Source: Anaeromyces robustus (taxonomy: Eukaryota; Neocallimastigomycota; Neocallimastigomycetes; Neocallimastigales; Neocallimastigaceae). Taken from it: DNA of 37,149 nucleotides. The DNA lies in assembly GCA_002104895.1 (NCBI GenBank), contig MCFG01000124.1, positions 120,001-157,149 of the forward strand. Reading direction: 5' to 3'. Under the pieces are notes generated by a model. The model worked only from the letters and a program-made list of their open reading frames with translations. It was not told the origin of the DNA and searched no databases. The position numbers were made by a program, and so were the translations under genes. Shown here in pieces: positions 12,244 through 32,485 of this stretch (the stretch's first letter is position 1; each line of letters begins with the position of its first letter).

Positions 12244-13867
12244 TCTTTTCACATTATATTTTCAAGGATAAATTATTAAAAAAACAATGGATTTTTAATT
12301 TATTTCTTTGTACTTTGACTACTGATTTTTTTTTTTTTTTTTTTCAAATGGGTTTTATTTAAAAATCACCACATTCTCACTTTTTTTCTTTTTTTTTTTT
12401 TTTCCATTATTTTATATTAATTTTTATTATTAATATTGTTTATAATAATTAAAATAATTCTATGAGCATGAATATTATGAATATTATTTAAATATTATGA
12501 ATGTTATGATGATTTTTTTTTTTAAATATTATTATTATTGAATATATTTAATACAATTACAATAATATTTAATATTTAATATTATTTATTATTTATTATT
12601 ATTTTATTATTTATTATTATTTTATTATTATTTAATATTATTTAATATTATTTTATTAGAATTAAGATTCTACAAATTTTTAATTTTTTTTTTCCTCATT
12701 TTAAATTAAATTTAATAAAGAAAACCAATCCTTACCAAGAAATTAATTTATTTTGTGGTTAAAAAATTTGAAATTATTCCATCTTTCATTTTAATGTATT
12801 ATGAATTATGGCTTTTAATAATTAATTATAATTCATATATAATAAATTGTATTTTAAAAAATAAAATTATAAAATTAAAAGTGGCACATTATTTTTATTT
12901 AAAAAAAGGTTATAATATTTTAGTTATTGTTATTATTTGGAAAATGCTACGTTACTCAAACAATACTTAAATAATAACCTTTTTTTTATATATTCATATA
13001 TTAATTTAATTTAAAATAATTTAAAATATAATATTATGTTATGTCCCTATATATTATAATACATTCCTATATATTATTTATTTAAAAATTTCTTGTTTTT
13101 TTTTTAATTTTTTTTTATTATAATAAAAAAACCAAAAAAACCAAAAAAAATCAAAAAAAAAAAAAAATAACAAAATTTATTATAGAAAATTTATTCGTTA
13201 TAGAAATTTCTTTATTCTCTTACCTTTTGATTATTAAAAATATCATAATTTTCCAACTATAATTCTAAAATAAAAATTAATATATTATAATGGTTTTAAT
13301 TAATATATAAAAAAATATTAAAAAAAATAATAAATAATATTATATATGAAAGATTAAAACAAAAGGAAAAAAAATATTAAGTATTAAAATTTTATATATA
13401 AAGTTTTTCTTTTTTCTTTTCTTATTTTTTTTTTTTTTTAAATAAAAAAAAAAAAAAAAGAATAATAAAATTATTATAATAAAATAAATTATTATAATAA
13501 TTTTTATAATAAATGAAATAATTTAAAAAAAAAAGTAATAATAATAAAAATGTTTATAAACATTTTTTTATAATAAAAAATAAAATAATAATAATAATTA
13601 AAATTAAATATTTAAGAATTTCAATACTTTTTACATTATAATTAAAAGGTAGAAAACATAATTCAATTTAAACTATTTAAGTAAAAAAAAATAAAATAAA
13701 ATTTAAATTTCATAATAATAAGAAATTATTATTTTTAATAATACTTTAAAAATAAAAATCCTTTTAGAATATATCACCAAAAAAAAAAAAAAAAAAAAAA
13801 TTAATAAAATACCATTATCAAAATTACATTTTTTTATTTCTTATTTTTTTAAAAGTTAAAAAACAAA
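10885..13867. other. AT-rich intergenic region
   Basis: About 3 kb of A/T-rich DNA with (TTTA)n microsatellites near 11591-11621 and 12150-12240 and many poly-T runs. A small, slightly less AT-rich patch at about 11850-11950 has no sustained frame. A 71-codon frame at 12755-12970 lacks an ATG and has intergenic-like composition; I reject it. No RNA gene is recognised. Confidence 0.65.
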
Positions 13868-16800
13868 ATGTCTTACTTTGAACAATTTAAAGTTATTTTA
13901 TGGAAGAATTTCAGACTTTTTAAAAAAAGAACTCATGCCTTCATTGTTGGAGGTGAAATTGTTATAACTATTATGATAGTTTGTACTTTAGGTAATTTTT
14001 AATAGAAAAATTATTATTATAATATTTATATAATATTTATATAATATTTTTATAATATTTTTATATAATATTTTTATAATATTTTTATAATATTTTTATA
14101 ATATTTTTATAATATTTATATAATATTTTTAAAATATTCTTATAATATTTTTATATTATTTTAATAATATTTATATTATACTTTTATAATATTTTTATAA
14201 TATTTTTATAATATTTTAATAATATTTATATAATATTTTTAAAATATTTTTATTATATATATATATATATATATATATAAATATATTTAATAATAATTTC
14301 CAATTTTTTTATAATATTTTTTATAATACTTTAATATTATTTTATCATACTTATATATATATATAAATATATTTCATAATAACTTCCAATTTTTTATTAT
14401 GATATAGCTGTACGAGATGAAAAAGAGAAAAGATTTAATGAAGTTGCAAGTACCCAATTAAATGACAATATAGGTAATATATATTTTAATACAAGACAAG
14501 GTAATGCTGATACATTAGCTTTAGTTTTTCCAAAAGATCAATCTACAATTAGTAGTCAAAATTTTATGGATTTATTTTTAAATGATACAGCTATATCTCG
14601 TGCTGTTAATACAAGTAATATTGAAAAAAAGATTAATACTCGTATATTTGATAGTGAACAACAATTAGAAGATTTTAATAATCAAGATAGATCTGGTAAA
14701 ATTATTGCTGCTATTGTTTTCAATGATGATTATATGGATTATTCTATTAGACTTAAATCTAATTTGGTTCCAAATCCAAAACAACCGCCTCTTGGTAATT
14801 ATGGTTTAAGTAGACAAATTGATCATAAAAATAATTTTTATTTTGTAAAATTATATCATTCCGCATTAAAAGGTAAAAGTCCTGATAATTATGAAGATGT
14901 ATTTGTACCTTTACAAATGGCTGTGGATCGAGTACTTATTAAATTAAAAACTGGAGGTAAGGCTAATGGATATACAGCAAATATTGGTGAATTAAGTAAA
15001 CCTGCTATATTTTATATTCCAACTGAAGAAGAAAATCGTAAAATGTCATTTGAAGGTTATGCTCCTTATATTGCTTTCTTTTTTGTAGGTCAAATTATTC
15101 ATTTAGGTAATCGTTTAATGGAAGAAAAAGAAAGTGGTACAAGACAAGGACTTCTTTCTATTGGGGTTCATCGTACCATTTTATGGTTAACTTGGATGAT
15201 TATTTATTTACCTATGTCATTATTAATTATATTTTTTGCGGTTGTATTTGATCCATCTGGTAATATGAAAACCGTAAATTTCTTATTATTTGGTTCTAGT
15301 TTAATATTTTATGCTATTACTGTTTATGAACTTACCATTATATTTACAATGATTGCTAAAAGAAATAAAACAGTGGTTATGGTAATATGTTTTTCAGTTA
15401 TTGCTTTACTTAAAATTAATGAAGTAGTTTATAATCTTAAAGTAGATGGACATGAATCGATAGAAAAAATATTAGCATTTCTTTTTTCACCTATTGGTAT
15501 TAGTATGTCAGCTGCAGTGATTACTTTTGAAAGTAATCGTGATGGACATATTTCACTTTCACATCCATTTGAAAGTGGTTATGGTATTTACTTAGTTTTC
15601 CTTTTCCTTGATATATTCTTTTATTTAGGTATTATTTTATTACTTGATTATCTTAGTGGAATTTCTTTAAAAACTATTGGTATTAAGAAATCGCATAAAG
15701 CCTCCTTGAAAAAAAATGAATCGGGTCGTGAACTTTTATATGCTAATGATATTCAAGAAGATCCTGTAGGTTCAGAATGTTATGTACAAGTTAAAAATAT
15801 TTATAAATATTTCAAATTTAGAAGAAATATTACCACGGAACGTGATAATAATGATATTAAATTAGGAAAAATTTTTGCAGCCAATAAAAATATTAGTTTT
15901 AATGTTTATAAGGGAGAAATTTTTGCTATATTAGGTCATAATGGTGCAGGTAAAAGTACTTTAATTCAAAATATGATAGGTATGCTTAGACCAGATGATG
16001 GTGAAACTTATTATTCTGGTTTACCAATTTCTAAAAATAGAAAAGCGGTTCATCAAGATCTTGGTATATGTCTTCAACAAAATGTTATTTTTAAAGGTTT
16101 AAGTGTAGAAGATCATTTTAAACTTTATTCAGGTATTAAAGGTATTGAATCTGATATTGAAGAATGGCTTAAAGATATTGATTTAGTAGATAAAAGAGAT
16201 TATGATGTTCAAAATATGAGTGGTGGTCAAAAAAGAAAATTATGTATTGGTTTAGCTTTAATTGGTAATCCAAAATATGTATTTTTAGATGAACCTACTA
16301 CAGGATTAGATCCACTTTCTCGTAGAAAAATTTGGAATTTATTATTAAAAAAGAAAAAGGATAGAGTTATATTTATTACTACTCATTATATGGATGAAGC
16401 TGATATTATTGCTGATCGTAAATTAATTTTAAATAAAGGTTCTATTCGTTGTTTAGGTAGTAGTATTTATTTAAAAAGTCATTTCCAAATGAAATATAAT
16501 TTAGAAATTGAAACTCAAGATCCATCTTCAATAGATACACTTATTAAACAATATGTACCAGAAGCTGTTTATTATAATAATAAAACAAAAATTAATAGTA
16601 CTACCATGACTACCCCTCATTCTAATAATAACAACAATATTAATAATAATAATAATCATAATAATAATAATGATAATATTATATTAATTAATGAAGGTAG
16701 TAGTAGTGATGATGAAAATACAATAACTATTCAACCCAATTCAATTTCATGTCATATATGGAAATTACCTATTGAAGCTTCATCTAAATTTTCTTCATTA

Positions 16801-19632
16801 CTTAAAAAGTTAGAAAATGAAAAAGGTAAATCCTTAAATGATTTTTCCTTAAATACTCCACATTTAGAAGAATTATTTGTTCAATTAGAAAGAGAAAGTG
16901 AACAAAAAGAAGAAGAAGAGGAAGAGGAAGAAGAGGAAGAAAGAAGAAGAATAGGAGGAAGAATAGGAAGAAGAAGAGGAGAAGAAAATAGTGATCAAAT
17001 AAATCTTTCAAAGAAAGGTATTGAATTACCAAGAATTGATTCAATTAAAAGACCAAATGATTATAGTATAGCATTACGTCTTGCAAGATATCGTTCAAAA
17101 CTTTATTTACGTAGAAAACTTTATTTATTAATGGCTATTATATTACCATTTGTGGTTGCTTTAATTTCTTTCCCAAAATTAAATTTAATTTTTGAATATC
17201 TTGATTTCTTTAATAATGAAAAATTACCTTTAAGTTCTGAAATATATAAAAATCAAAAATGGAATTATGATATCAAAGGATCAAGTCTAAATGATGTTTT
17301 ACCTAGTCAAATTATTATAAATGAATTCCCAAAATTCACTTTATCTTCTTCTATAGATAATAATAATAATAATAATAATAATTTCAATAATTCAACTAAT
17401 GATAATGATGGTAGTTTTACTTTTAATTCACAAAAAGATATGGATAATATTTGTTTTGGTATTTCTAAAGAACCTTATTATATTTCAAGTTTTTCTGGTA
17501 ATCCTTCAAATGATGGTAATTATGAATTTAATATATACTTTAATAGTTCCATTGTTCATGCTCTTCCAACCACTATAAATTCATTAACCAATGCTATTTT
17601 AGCTTCCAATAATATTAATGAAACCGTTCGTGTGAATAATCATCCATTACCCTATTTTGATTTAACAATTATTGCTGATGGACAATATTTTGGTTCATTA
17701 ATTATAGCTGTTAGTGTTGCCTTTGCTCTTTCCTTTTATGGTAGTAATATTGTACATGAAAAAGCATTTAATCTTTTAAAACAATTACAATTAAATGGAA
17801 TTTCTAATAAAAGTTATTGGCTTTCCCTTTTAATAACTGATTATTTATGGTTTTTGGTAACATGTTTCTTAATTCTCTTAGCTCTTATTATTACAAAATT
17901 TTCACCATTATTCTATTTTAATAGTTTATTAATTATTGGAGTATTCTTTGCTATATGTAGTTTAAGTTGTATTGTTTTCCAATATTGTGCTAGTTTCTTA
18001 TTTAAAAATGAAAATGGCGCCTATATTTTCTATCTTTTAATTAATATTTTCCCAACTTTTTATTTCATAAGTAAAACAAAAACTACAGGTATGGAATCTG
18101 ATAAAGATGAAATAGATATTCAAACGATTACTTTTATTGTGGGTATATTTTTTGATATCTTTTTCCCAAGTTATTGTTTTATTCGTGTTATAAAGAATTT
18201 AATATCTATTGGGGTAAAACATAGAGCTATTAATTATCCTATTGATTTTATTAATCTTTTCAGTGTAAGAAGTCAAATTTTACCTCATTTTATTGGTAGT
18301 ACTCTATCACTTGTATTTTATTCCTTATTATTAATCCGTTTAACGAATAAAGTATTTAAACCTTCCAGAAAAAATGTTTGCCCTATCACTGAAAAACAAA
18401 AGGAAATTATAGAAAAAGATATGCAAGAAAGTGATGATGATGTTTTAAAAGAATATGAAAGAATTAAAGCAGAAGTTGAACAACTTGAACTTGAAAATGA
18501 AAAAGATAATAGTAAAAATGAAAATGAAAATGAAAATAATAAACTTATTCAAAATAAAAGTAGTCGGAATTTACCTATTAAATTAATGAATTTAACAAAA
18601 GAATATAGTGAATTAAATTTCTCATCTAGTCAAGAAATTAGAGATGCTATGGAAAGAAAAACTTATAAATATGGTGAATATCATATGTCAGATATTAGTG
18701 GAAGACGTATTGTGATGACAGCTTTTGAAAATATTACCTTAGGTATTGAACCCTGTGAATGTTTTGGTATTTTAGGACCTAATGGTTCAGGTAAATCAAG
18801 TTTATTAAATACAGCTTCTTTTACTTATAAACAAACTTTAGGAGATATTTATTATGATAATAGAAATACTTTAGATCGTAAAGGTAATGAAATTACTTTA
18901 GGTTATTGTCCACAAGAAGATACTTTATGGAATGAATTAACCCTTTTTGAACATATAGAAATGTTCCTTTATATACGTGGTTATTCTAAAAGGGAATCAA
19001 AACGTTTAGCTAAACAATTTATACAATATTGTCGTTTAACTCCTCATAAAAATAAAATACCTAATGAATTAAGTGGAGGTACTCGACGTAAATTAAATAT
19101 TTTAATTGCTTTATGTTGTTCCTCATCTAAAGTTATGTTAGATGAACCTACAGCAGGTATGGATCCTTCTACTCGTCGTTATGTATGGGATATTATTAAA
19201 GCTACTTTACAATGTAATCAATCAGCAACAATAATGACAACTCATTCTATGGAAGAAGCTGAATTACTTTGTAATCGTATAGGTATTATGGTTAATGGTA
19301 AATTAAAATGTATAGGATCTCCAGAACATTTAAAAATGAAATTTGGTAATACCTATATTTTAGATGTTCATGCCGAAGATGCTAATAAATTCCATGAAGC
19401 TATAGTTATTGGTAAAAATTTATTTGGTGATAGTGAATATAAAAGAGAAGATAAATCATTACAAAGAGTTAAATATGAAGTTATGACAAATGATACTAAT
19501 AATATTAGTAGAGTATTTGAAATTATGGAATCCTGTCGTGAATTAAAAATATATAAAGATTATAGTTATAGTCAAACTTCGCTTGAACAAGTTTTCCTTA
19601 ATTTTGCAAAACTTAAAGAAAATCAAGAATAA
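13868..19632 (+). CDS. ABCA-family full transporter (two TMD-NBD halves), 1782 residues
   Basis: Two exons, 13868-13991 and 14408-19632, joined in phase 1 (TTA-G | CT-GTA). Exon 1 gives MSYFEQFKVILWKNFRLFKK, the usual ABCA entry before the first membrane helix. NBD1: Walker A GHNGAGKST at 551-559, signature MSGGQ at 645-649, Walker B VFLDEP at 666-671, switch His 701. NBD2: Walker A GPNGSGKSS at 1498-1506, signature LSGGT from 1596, Walker B VMLDEP ending 1622, His 1654. Key ATPase residues look intact in both halves. Membrane helices cluster at ~258-470 and ~1140-1345, plus one at the start of each half, with large extracytoplasmic loops. The linker after NBD1 has a poly-Asn run and a Glu/Arg-rich run (~875-902). 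Known ABCA proteins move lipids or related substrates; the substrate here cannot be read. The family call is firm. Confidence 0.95.
13992..14407 (+). repeat. ABCA gene intron containing an ATAATATTTTT minisatellite
   Basis: A 416-nt phase-1 intron, donor GTAATTTT, acceptor GATATAG. From about 14017 to 14255 it is built of an imperfect 10-12 bp unit close to ATAATATTTTT repeated some 20 times, then an (AT)n run. Splicing joins the N-terminal helix to the first luminal/extracellular loop. Confidence 0.75.
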
Positions 19633-20223
19633 GTAAATAATAATACTAAAAAAAGAAAAAGAAAAAAAAATAAAAATAAAAAAAAAATATTAGTATTAAA
19701 TTGAATAAAAAAAAAGAATAAAGTAAAAAAAAAAAAATTAAAAAAAAAAAAAAAAAGAATAAAATAAAAAATATGAATTATTAAATAATAAATAAAATAT
19801 AATAATATTATAGATATATTTATCTATAATATTATTATAGATTAATAGAAGTTGAAATGAAATATAAAAATAATTTAATTATAGAATTAATTAATTAATT
19901 AATCATAGTTAAAGGAAAAAAGAAAAAAGAAAAAAGAAAAACAAAAAAAAACTTATTTTTCTACTTTTTTTTTTATATTTCTTAATATATTAATTATTTT
20001 TTTTCTTTGTTAATTACTAATCATTTCATTATTCTAATAAGTATTAATATATATATATATTAAAAAAATAGAAAAAAAAAAAAAGTAAAATAAAAAAGAA
20101 AAATAAAAATAAAAAAATAAAAAATTAAAATTCAGTTTTCATTAGGAGTGTGAGGATGATATATATCAATTAAATTTTTTATATATATAAATATTTTTTC
20201 TGTAGACTTTAAATTTTTGTAAC
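19633..20223. other. AT-rich spacer after the ABCA gene
   Basis: The 3' flank of the transporter gene, A-rich on the plus strand, containing the hairpin listed separately. It ends at the poly-T tail of a LINE remnant. No gene is seen. Confidence 0.65.
19798..19839. other. Perfect 19-bp inverted repeat with 4-nt loop
   Basis: The left arm around 19801-19816 (AATAATATTATAGATA) is the exact reverse complement of 19821-19836, with three more paired bases outside, around a TATT loop. It lies about 166 bp after the ABCA stop codon. It might form a hairpin in the 3' untranslated RNA or be a chance palindrome in AT-rich DNA. Confidence 0.7.
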
Positions 20224-21955
20224 TTTTTTTTTTTCTTTTTTTAGCACACATTTCTTACATCATCTTATATTGAATTTAAATATTATATACATTTTTTTTT
20301 TTTAGACTAAAGGAAGAGAATACACTTTCATGTTTTTTTATTTATTATAAAATAGTTATTAATACATTTAGATTAAGTACATAAATAAAATAGATTAACA
20401 TAAGAAAAAATTACTATCTAAAAAAAAATTTATAACATAAATTTAATATAAAGAAAAATATAATAAATTTCTGAAATAATTATAATTTCAGTCTTGGGTA
20501 CAGTTCGGATTTCACTCCTCTCTAAATGGTAAAATAATATAAAACAAAGAAGTAACATCTGAATTAAAGATAGTGTGATGTCCACTTTCCCTTGGGCAAT
20601 CTTCATCATTTCTAGTAAAAGAAGATGACTCCGAAGGCCCTGTGGTTGAAATAATATCGCAATTCGAGATATTATTATTATGTCTTATCGATTCGACATC
20701 GAAGTTCTTGGTAATAATGGGTGTTGATTTATACCGATCAAATAACAACTCCAAAAAAATGCATATGACTGGTACTGTTTTTTGTTAAATATTCAGCTAA
20801 CCCCACAAAGTATGGAACAGGAAGCTCCTTTGAACTTTTGTAAAGATGTTCAATTAAATACTTCCGTTCCTCTTTATCGAAATGCAGCTCTTCCAGAGCT
20901 GAAGTTTCGCCAAGAAGGAATAGATATATTTTATGGTTGATATATTTTTCATACTCTAAGATTGAGGTGTAATTGTTATATAAAGAGTGTCTCTTTATTT
21001 TGTCTGTAAATGTGATGAAGAGGTCATTGATGAAATCTAGTGAATTCCATCTAATAAGAGAAAAGAAAGGGCAATCAAAGATCCAATGTTCAAAAGATTG
21101 CTCACCTTGTTGATAGCAGGGGCAATAAGAAGGGCATTCTTTTGAAACCTTTCCACTCTTAAAGGCTATTTTCGTGTTATATACATATCCACAACGTAAA
21201 CGTATTATCCATTTGATACCTAGATTAATATGAAGGTATTCATAACCCAACATAATAATATGTTTAGAATCATAAAATTTATATTTATCATAGTTTTTAC
21301 CTTTAATTCCTTGTTTTTTAGCAAGATCATTCCATTACCAATTTTTAATTTCTCTGTATTCACTAACTGACACATTTATGAGTCTTTCCACTAATGAACT
21401 AGATTTAACCGCCCAAGAAGAGAATCTATTAATTCTTTTATAGTGTAAAACAAGATCTTTAATAATACAATGTGAAAATTTCCATTTTTTGAAACACTTA
21501 ACCTTCAGATAACTCCTGCGATAGGAGGTATCTGAAGGTCTCTTGAGAGAGCATAAGTACTCATAGTGGGTTTCGAACATAGCTATACCTTTTATCCAAG
21601 GAGACTTTAGGAATTACATACATATTAAGATAGAAGGTAGGTTTTAAATAATCAGGAGGTTCTGTAAAAGACATAGGTTTGATTACCATAGTAACACATT
21701 TTTGAATACCAAAAGACATTTCATTTAGATCAGCCCATTTTAAAACTCTTTTTAAAATTTTTTGTAATCTTTTTTCAGAAGGTGCTTAAAGGACGATGTC
21801 ATCAGCAAAAAATCCACCACAGCAGTGTTTATCACCAATTTTAACACCGAGATTTTCACAATTATTTAAAATATCATTAATAAAAAGATTAAAAAGAATG
21901 GGTGAAAGAGGACAGCCTTGTCGAACACCTCTATTTATATTATTAATCTTTATTT
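20224..21955 (-). mobile_element. LINE remnant A, 5'-truncated (reverse transcriptase end to poly-A tail)
   Basis: A decayed non-LTR element, sense strand minus. At its 5' edge (21800-21955) it has RT motifs GVRQGCPLSPILFNLFINDI and CCGGFFADDIVL, the latter followed at once by a stop. Next come KWADLNEMSFGIQKC (~21700) and the C-terminal part with WIIRLRCGY and a Cys/His knuckle (CPSYCPC...EHWIFDC, ~21050-21200). A frameshift near 20750 separates the last ~80 residues (FDVESIRH). The 3' end is an AGCACACA-type terminus beside an interrupted poly-T (20224-20242, i.e. a poly-A tail). At least four breaks are visible. It resembles elements D/E at protein level but is clearly divergent, so it is an older subfamily. 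It is not functional. Confidence 0.85.
20738..21253 (-). pseudogene. LINE A C-terminal domain with Cys/His knuckle
   Basis: A 171-codon open fragment of element A. It has the conserved block GIKWIIRLRCGY, then Cys-rich CPSYCPC, then HWIFDC, a CCHC-like knuckle usual at the C-terminus of several non-LTR ORF2 proteins. Near its end the block LPVPYFVGLAEYLT matches element B (SPVPYIVGLSYFLT). The initial Met is internal to the original protein and is not a real start. Confidence 0.75.
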
Positions 21956-22079
21956 ATATTATTAATTTAAAAGAACATATATGTGACATATATATTACAT
22001 TAAAGAAAGAAATATATAATACATAAAATGTAAATTAAATACAAGTAATAAAAGATACAAAAAATAAATAAAATTTATT

Positions 22080-22398
22080 ACAGATATTAATCAAATTAAA
22101 ATATTAAATAAAAAAAAAGGAAAGAAGTTAAACTTCTAACTTCTCCCATTCAACGAATGAGATGTCATTCGAATCCGTATCGGAATAAATTCCATGCCTT
22201 ATCTTTTCGACGTCGACGCCCTTGAAGCCGCCCGGAGTGTTCTTATTGTTATTATACCAATTGAGAAGAATCAGAAAGGATATACTCACAATTGGCATAA
22301 CAACAGTAAGAAAGTACGACAGACCCACAATATACGGAACAGGAGACTCAGATGAACCTTTGAAAAGTTGTCCATGCCATTGTCTCCAGAGGACTAAA
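22080..22398 (-). mobile_element. LINE remnant B, only the extreme C-terminus and 3' part
   Basis: A minus-strand fragment holding LFKGSSESPVPYIVGLSYFL and ending VEWEKLEV with a stop at 22128. The block PVPYIVGL aligns with element A (PVPYFVGL), and VDVEKIRH aligns with VESIRH in A, so this is the same protein end rather than a host gene. It contains a strongly hydrophobic stretch (VVMPIVSISFLILL). The 5' side is cut off at about 22398. Its 3' limit is unclear, as no clean poly-A tail is visible; it abuts the truncated end of A. Confidence 0.65.
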
Positions 22399-22419
22399 AA
22401 ATGATAAAATATTTTTTAA

Positions 22420-22536
22420 AAATATTGATCAAATTAAAAAGGTTAAATAAATAAAAAAGAAAGTAGTCAAACTTTTAACCTCCAATTCAACGAATGGAAT
22501 ACCATTTGAACCCATGTCAGAATAAATTTATGTCTA
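22420..22536 (-). mobile_element. LINE remnant C, duplicate of the tail of B
   Basis: About 115 bp that align with 22088-22200 of element B: both have TCAAATTAAAA, a GAAAG..GT.AAACTT..AAC stretch, then CAACGAATG and TCAGAATAAAT-like sequence. The minus strand reads YSDMGSNGIPFVELEV, matching YSDTDSNDISFVEWEKLEV in B. It ends abruptly at a poly-T run (22540-22549). Confidence 0.6.
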
Positions 22537-23044
22537 TTTTTTTTTTTTTACTTTCACACTATTGAACAGATATAAATAACATAAATATATATATATATAT
22601 TTAATTTTTACAAAATTAAATATTTATTATTTTTATTATTATTTTTATTATTATTTTTATTATTATTTTTTATTATTTTTTATTATTTTTATTATTTTTA
22701 TTATTTTTATTAATAGATTTTTTCATATTACATATTACTAGTATACTGTTTCAAAATTTTTATTATAATTATCAATTAAAATTACTTGTTTAAAAAATTT
22801 TTTTTCCATTTTTTATGCAAAATGATAATTATAATAAAAATTATGCAAAATGATAATTATAATAAAAATTATAATAAAAATTATGCAAAATGATAATTAT
22901 AATAAAAATTATAATAAAAATTTTTTTTCTTTAAGTAACTCTTGAAAGAATTTATACAAATAATATTTAATTTTTATAATTTTAAAAAAAAAATTAATGT
23001 TGTAAATTGATTTTTAATTTATCATTAGCAATAGATATTACACT
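22537..23044. other. AT-rich spacer with a minisatellite
   Basis: Contains degenerate (ATT)n/TATTATTTTT repeats (22620-22710) and, at 22813-22919, about three copies of a 28-bp unit (ATGCAAAATGATAATTATAA...). An inverted partial copy lies at 22756-22774. This is the 3' flank of the LRR gene. No gene seen. Confidence 0.65.
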
Positions 23045-31200
<8,156 letters not shown>

Positions 31201-31255
<55 letters not shown>

Positions 31256-32267
31256 GGCACACAATTTGTACATCACTTTTATTGAATTTAAATATTAAAA
31301 TACATGAATCATAAAAAAAACACATAATGAAAAAAATGATACTAAAAGAAATAAAAAAACCAGTAATATATTATAGATAATAATAAATAATACTGGAGGA
31401 AAAAAAAATAGTATAATAATATTTAAAAACAATAAATCCATACAGCCCTTAATTCTAAATATAGAATTAAAGTAAAATTGATCTATCCTATTCCACTAGG
31501 GTCGGAAATAGGATCGGCATTTGCCCTACTAGGCTGTCCTACTGTGTTATCAGCATTGACGTTCCTGGAGAGGTTGGTTTTAAATTTATTGAATAATATA
31601 TGTTGTCTTTTACAGACAACAGGCATGATATCATTCAATAGAGCCGCAGATCGCAACAAGAATGGGGATTTTGAATAAGAACCAGATTCAGTCTGACACT
31701 TAAACAAACATTCCCATTCCTTTTTGTATGGACTATTGTTAATTCTATCACTAAAACCATAATCTCTACCACCAATTAAAAAAATATATATTCTATACCT
31801 ATTAACTATTTTTTTACTACCTAATATATCTATATTACTAATACTATTATTACTACTTTTATAACCCTTAACAATATTATTTATTCTATTATCCACACTA
31901 GGGTTATTACTTGTCCTAACTAAACTATTAAAAAGACTATCTAAAAAATAAAAAAAATTTCTATCTAAATCAGAGAAGTGATCAATACGAAGATTTTTAA
32001 ATAAGAAACAATTTATAAACCAATGATCAATTCTCTGATAACTCTCACAATGGAAACAACATGAACAACAATTAGGACAAGAATTATTAATCATTTTAGC
32101 AGCTTTTGCAACTCTAGCATCAATTTTATATCCACATCTTGCCCTAAGTATCCACCGAAAACCTTTGCTATATTCAGGAAATTCTAGATTAAGCTTTAAG
32201 TAACTTCTTGATTCTTCAAAGTTGTACATTTTATAGGTTTTAGCTTTAATTGATTTATCACTGTTAT
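31201..32267 (-). mobile_element. LINE copy D, young, 5'-truncated
   Basis: Sense strand minus. It begins (3' end) with 52 T, a poly-A tail, then ATGGCACACAATTTGTAC, and is nearly identical to copy E over about 1 kb (offset 1231 bp at the start of the shared frame). Similarity stops after CACTGTT at 32267, which marks the 5' truncation point. No target-site duplication is obvious. The remaining coding part is an open 248-codon C-terminal frame. Confidence 0.88.
31483..32229 (-). pseudogene. LINE D C-terminal domain, open but lacking the rest of the protein
   Basis: Holds GFRWILRARCGY, then a Cys cluster CPNCCSCCFHC and HWFINC, the knuckle seen in element A, and ends SDPSGIG. It cannot act as a retrotransposase alone because the endonuclease and RT domains are absent. 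The frame is uninterrupted, unlike the same region in copy E, which fits recent insertion from an intact source. Confidence 0.75.
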
Positions 32268-32454
32268 AAAAATTAAAATTTTAATAAATTAAACAATTAT
32301 CTATATAAAATACAACTAATATAAACTGAACAAATAACATATAAAAATAGGACATATCTTTTAAATAACTTATCTAACGTAGACAATTAGGAAGAATTTT
32401 AAGTCTATAGAATAAGAAACAAGTAGGAATATTATAATTAAAAAAAAAAAATAA

Positions 32455-32458
<4 letters not shown>
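32268..32458. other. 190-bp spacer between LINE copies D and E
   Basis: AT-rich sequence that matches neither element, ending in an A run and AACAAA before the poly-T of copy E. Probably host DNA present before both insertions. Confidence 0.5.

Positions 32459-32485
<27 letters not shown>

Noticed and set aside
12755-12970. 71-codon plus-strand frame with hydrophobic stretches
   Set aside because: No ATG start, intergenic base composition, and no support from neighbours.
22128-22328. Small host membrane protein
   Set aside because: The block PVPYIVGL and the VEKIRH block match the C-terminus of LINE remnant A, so it is an element tail.
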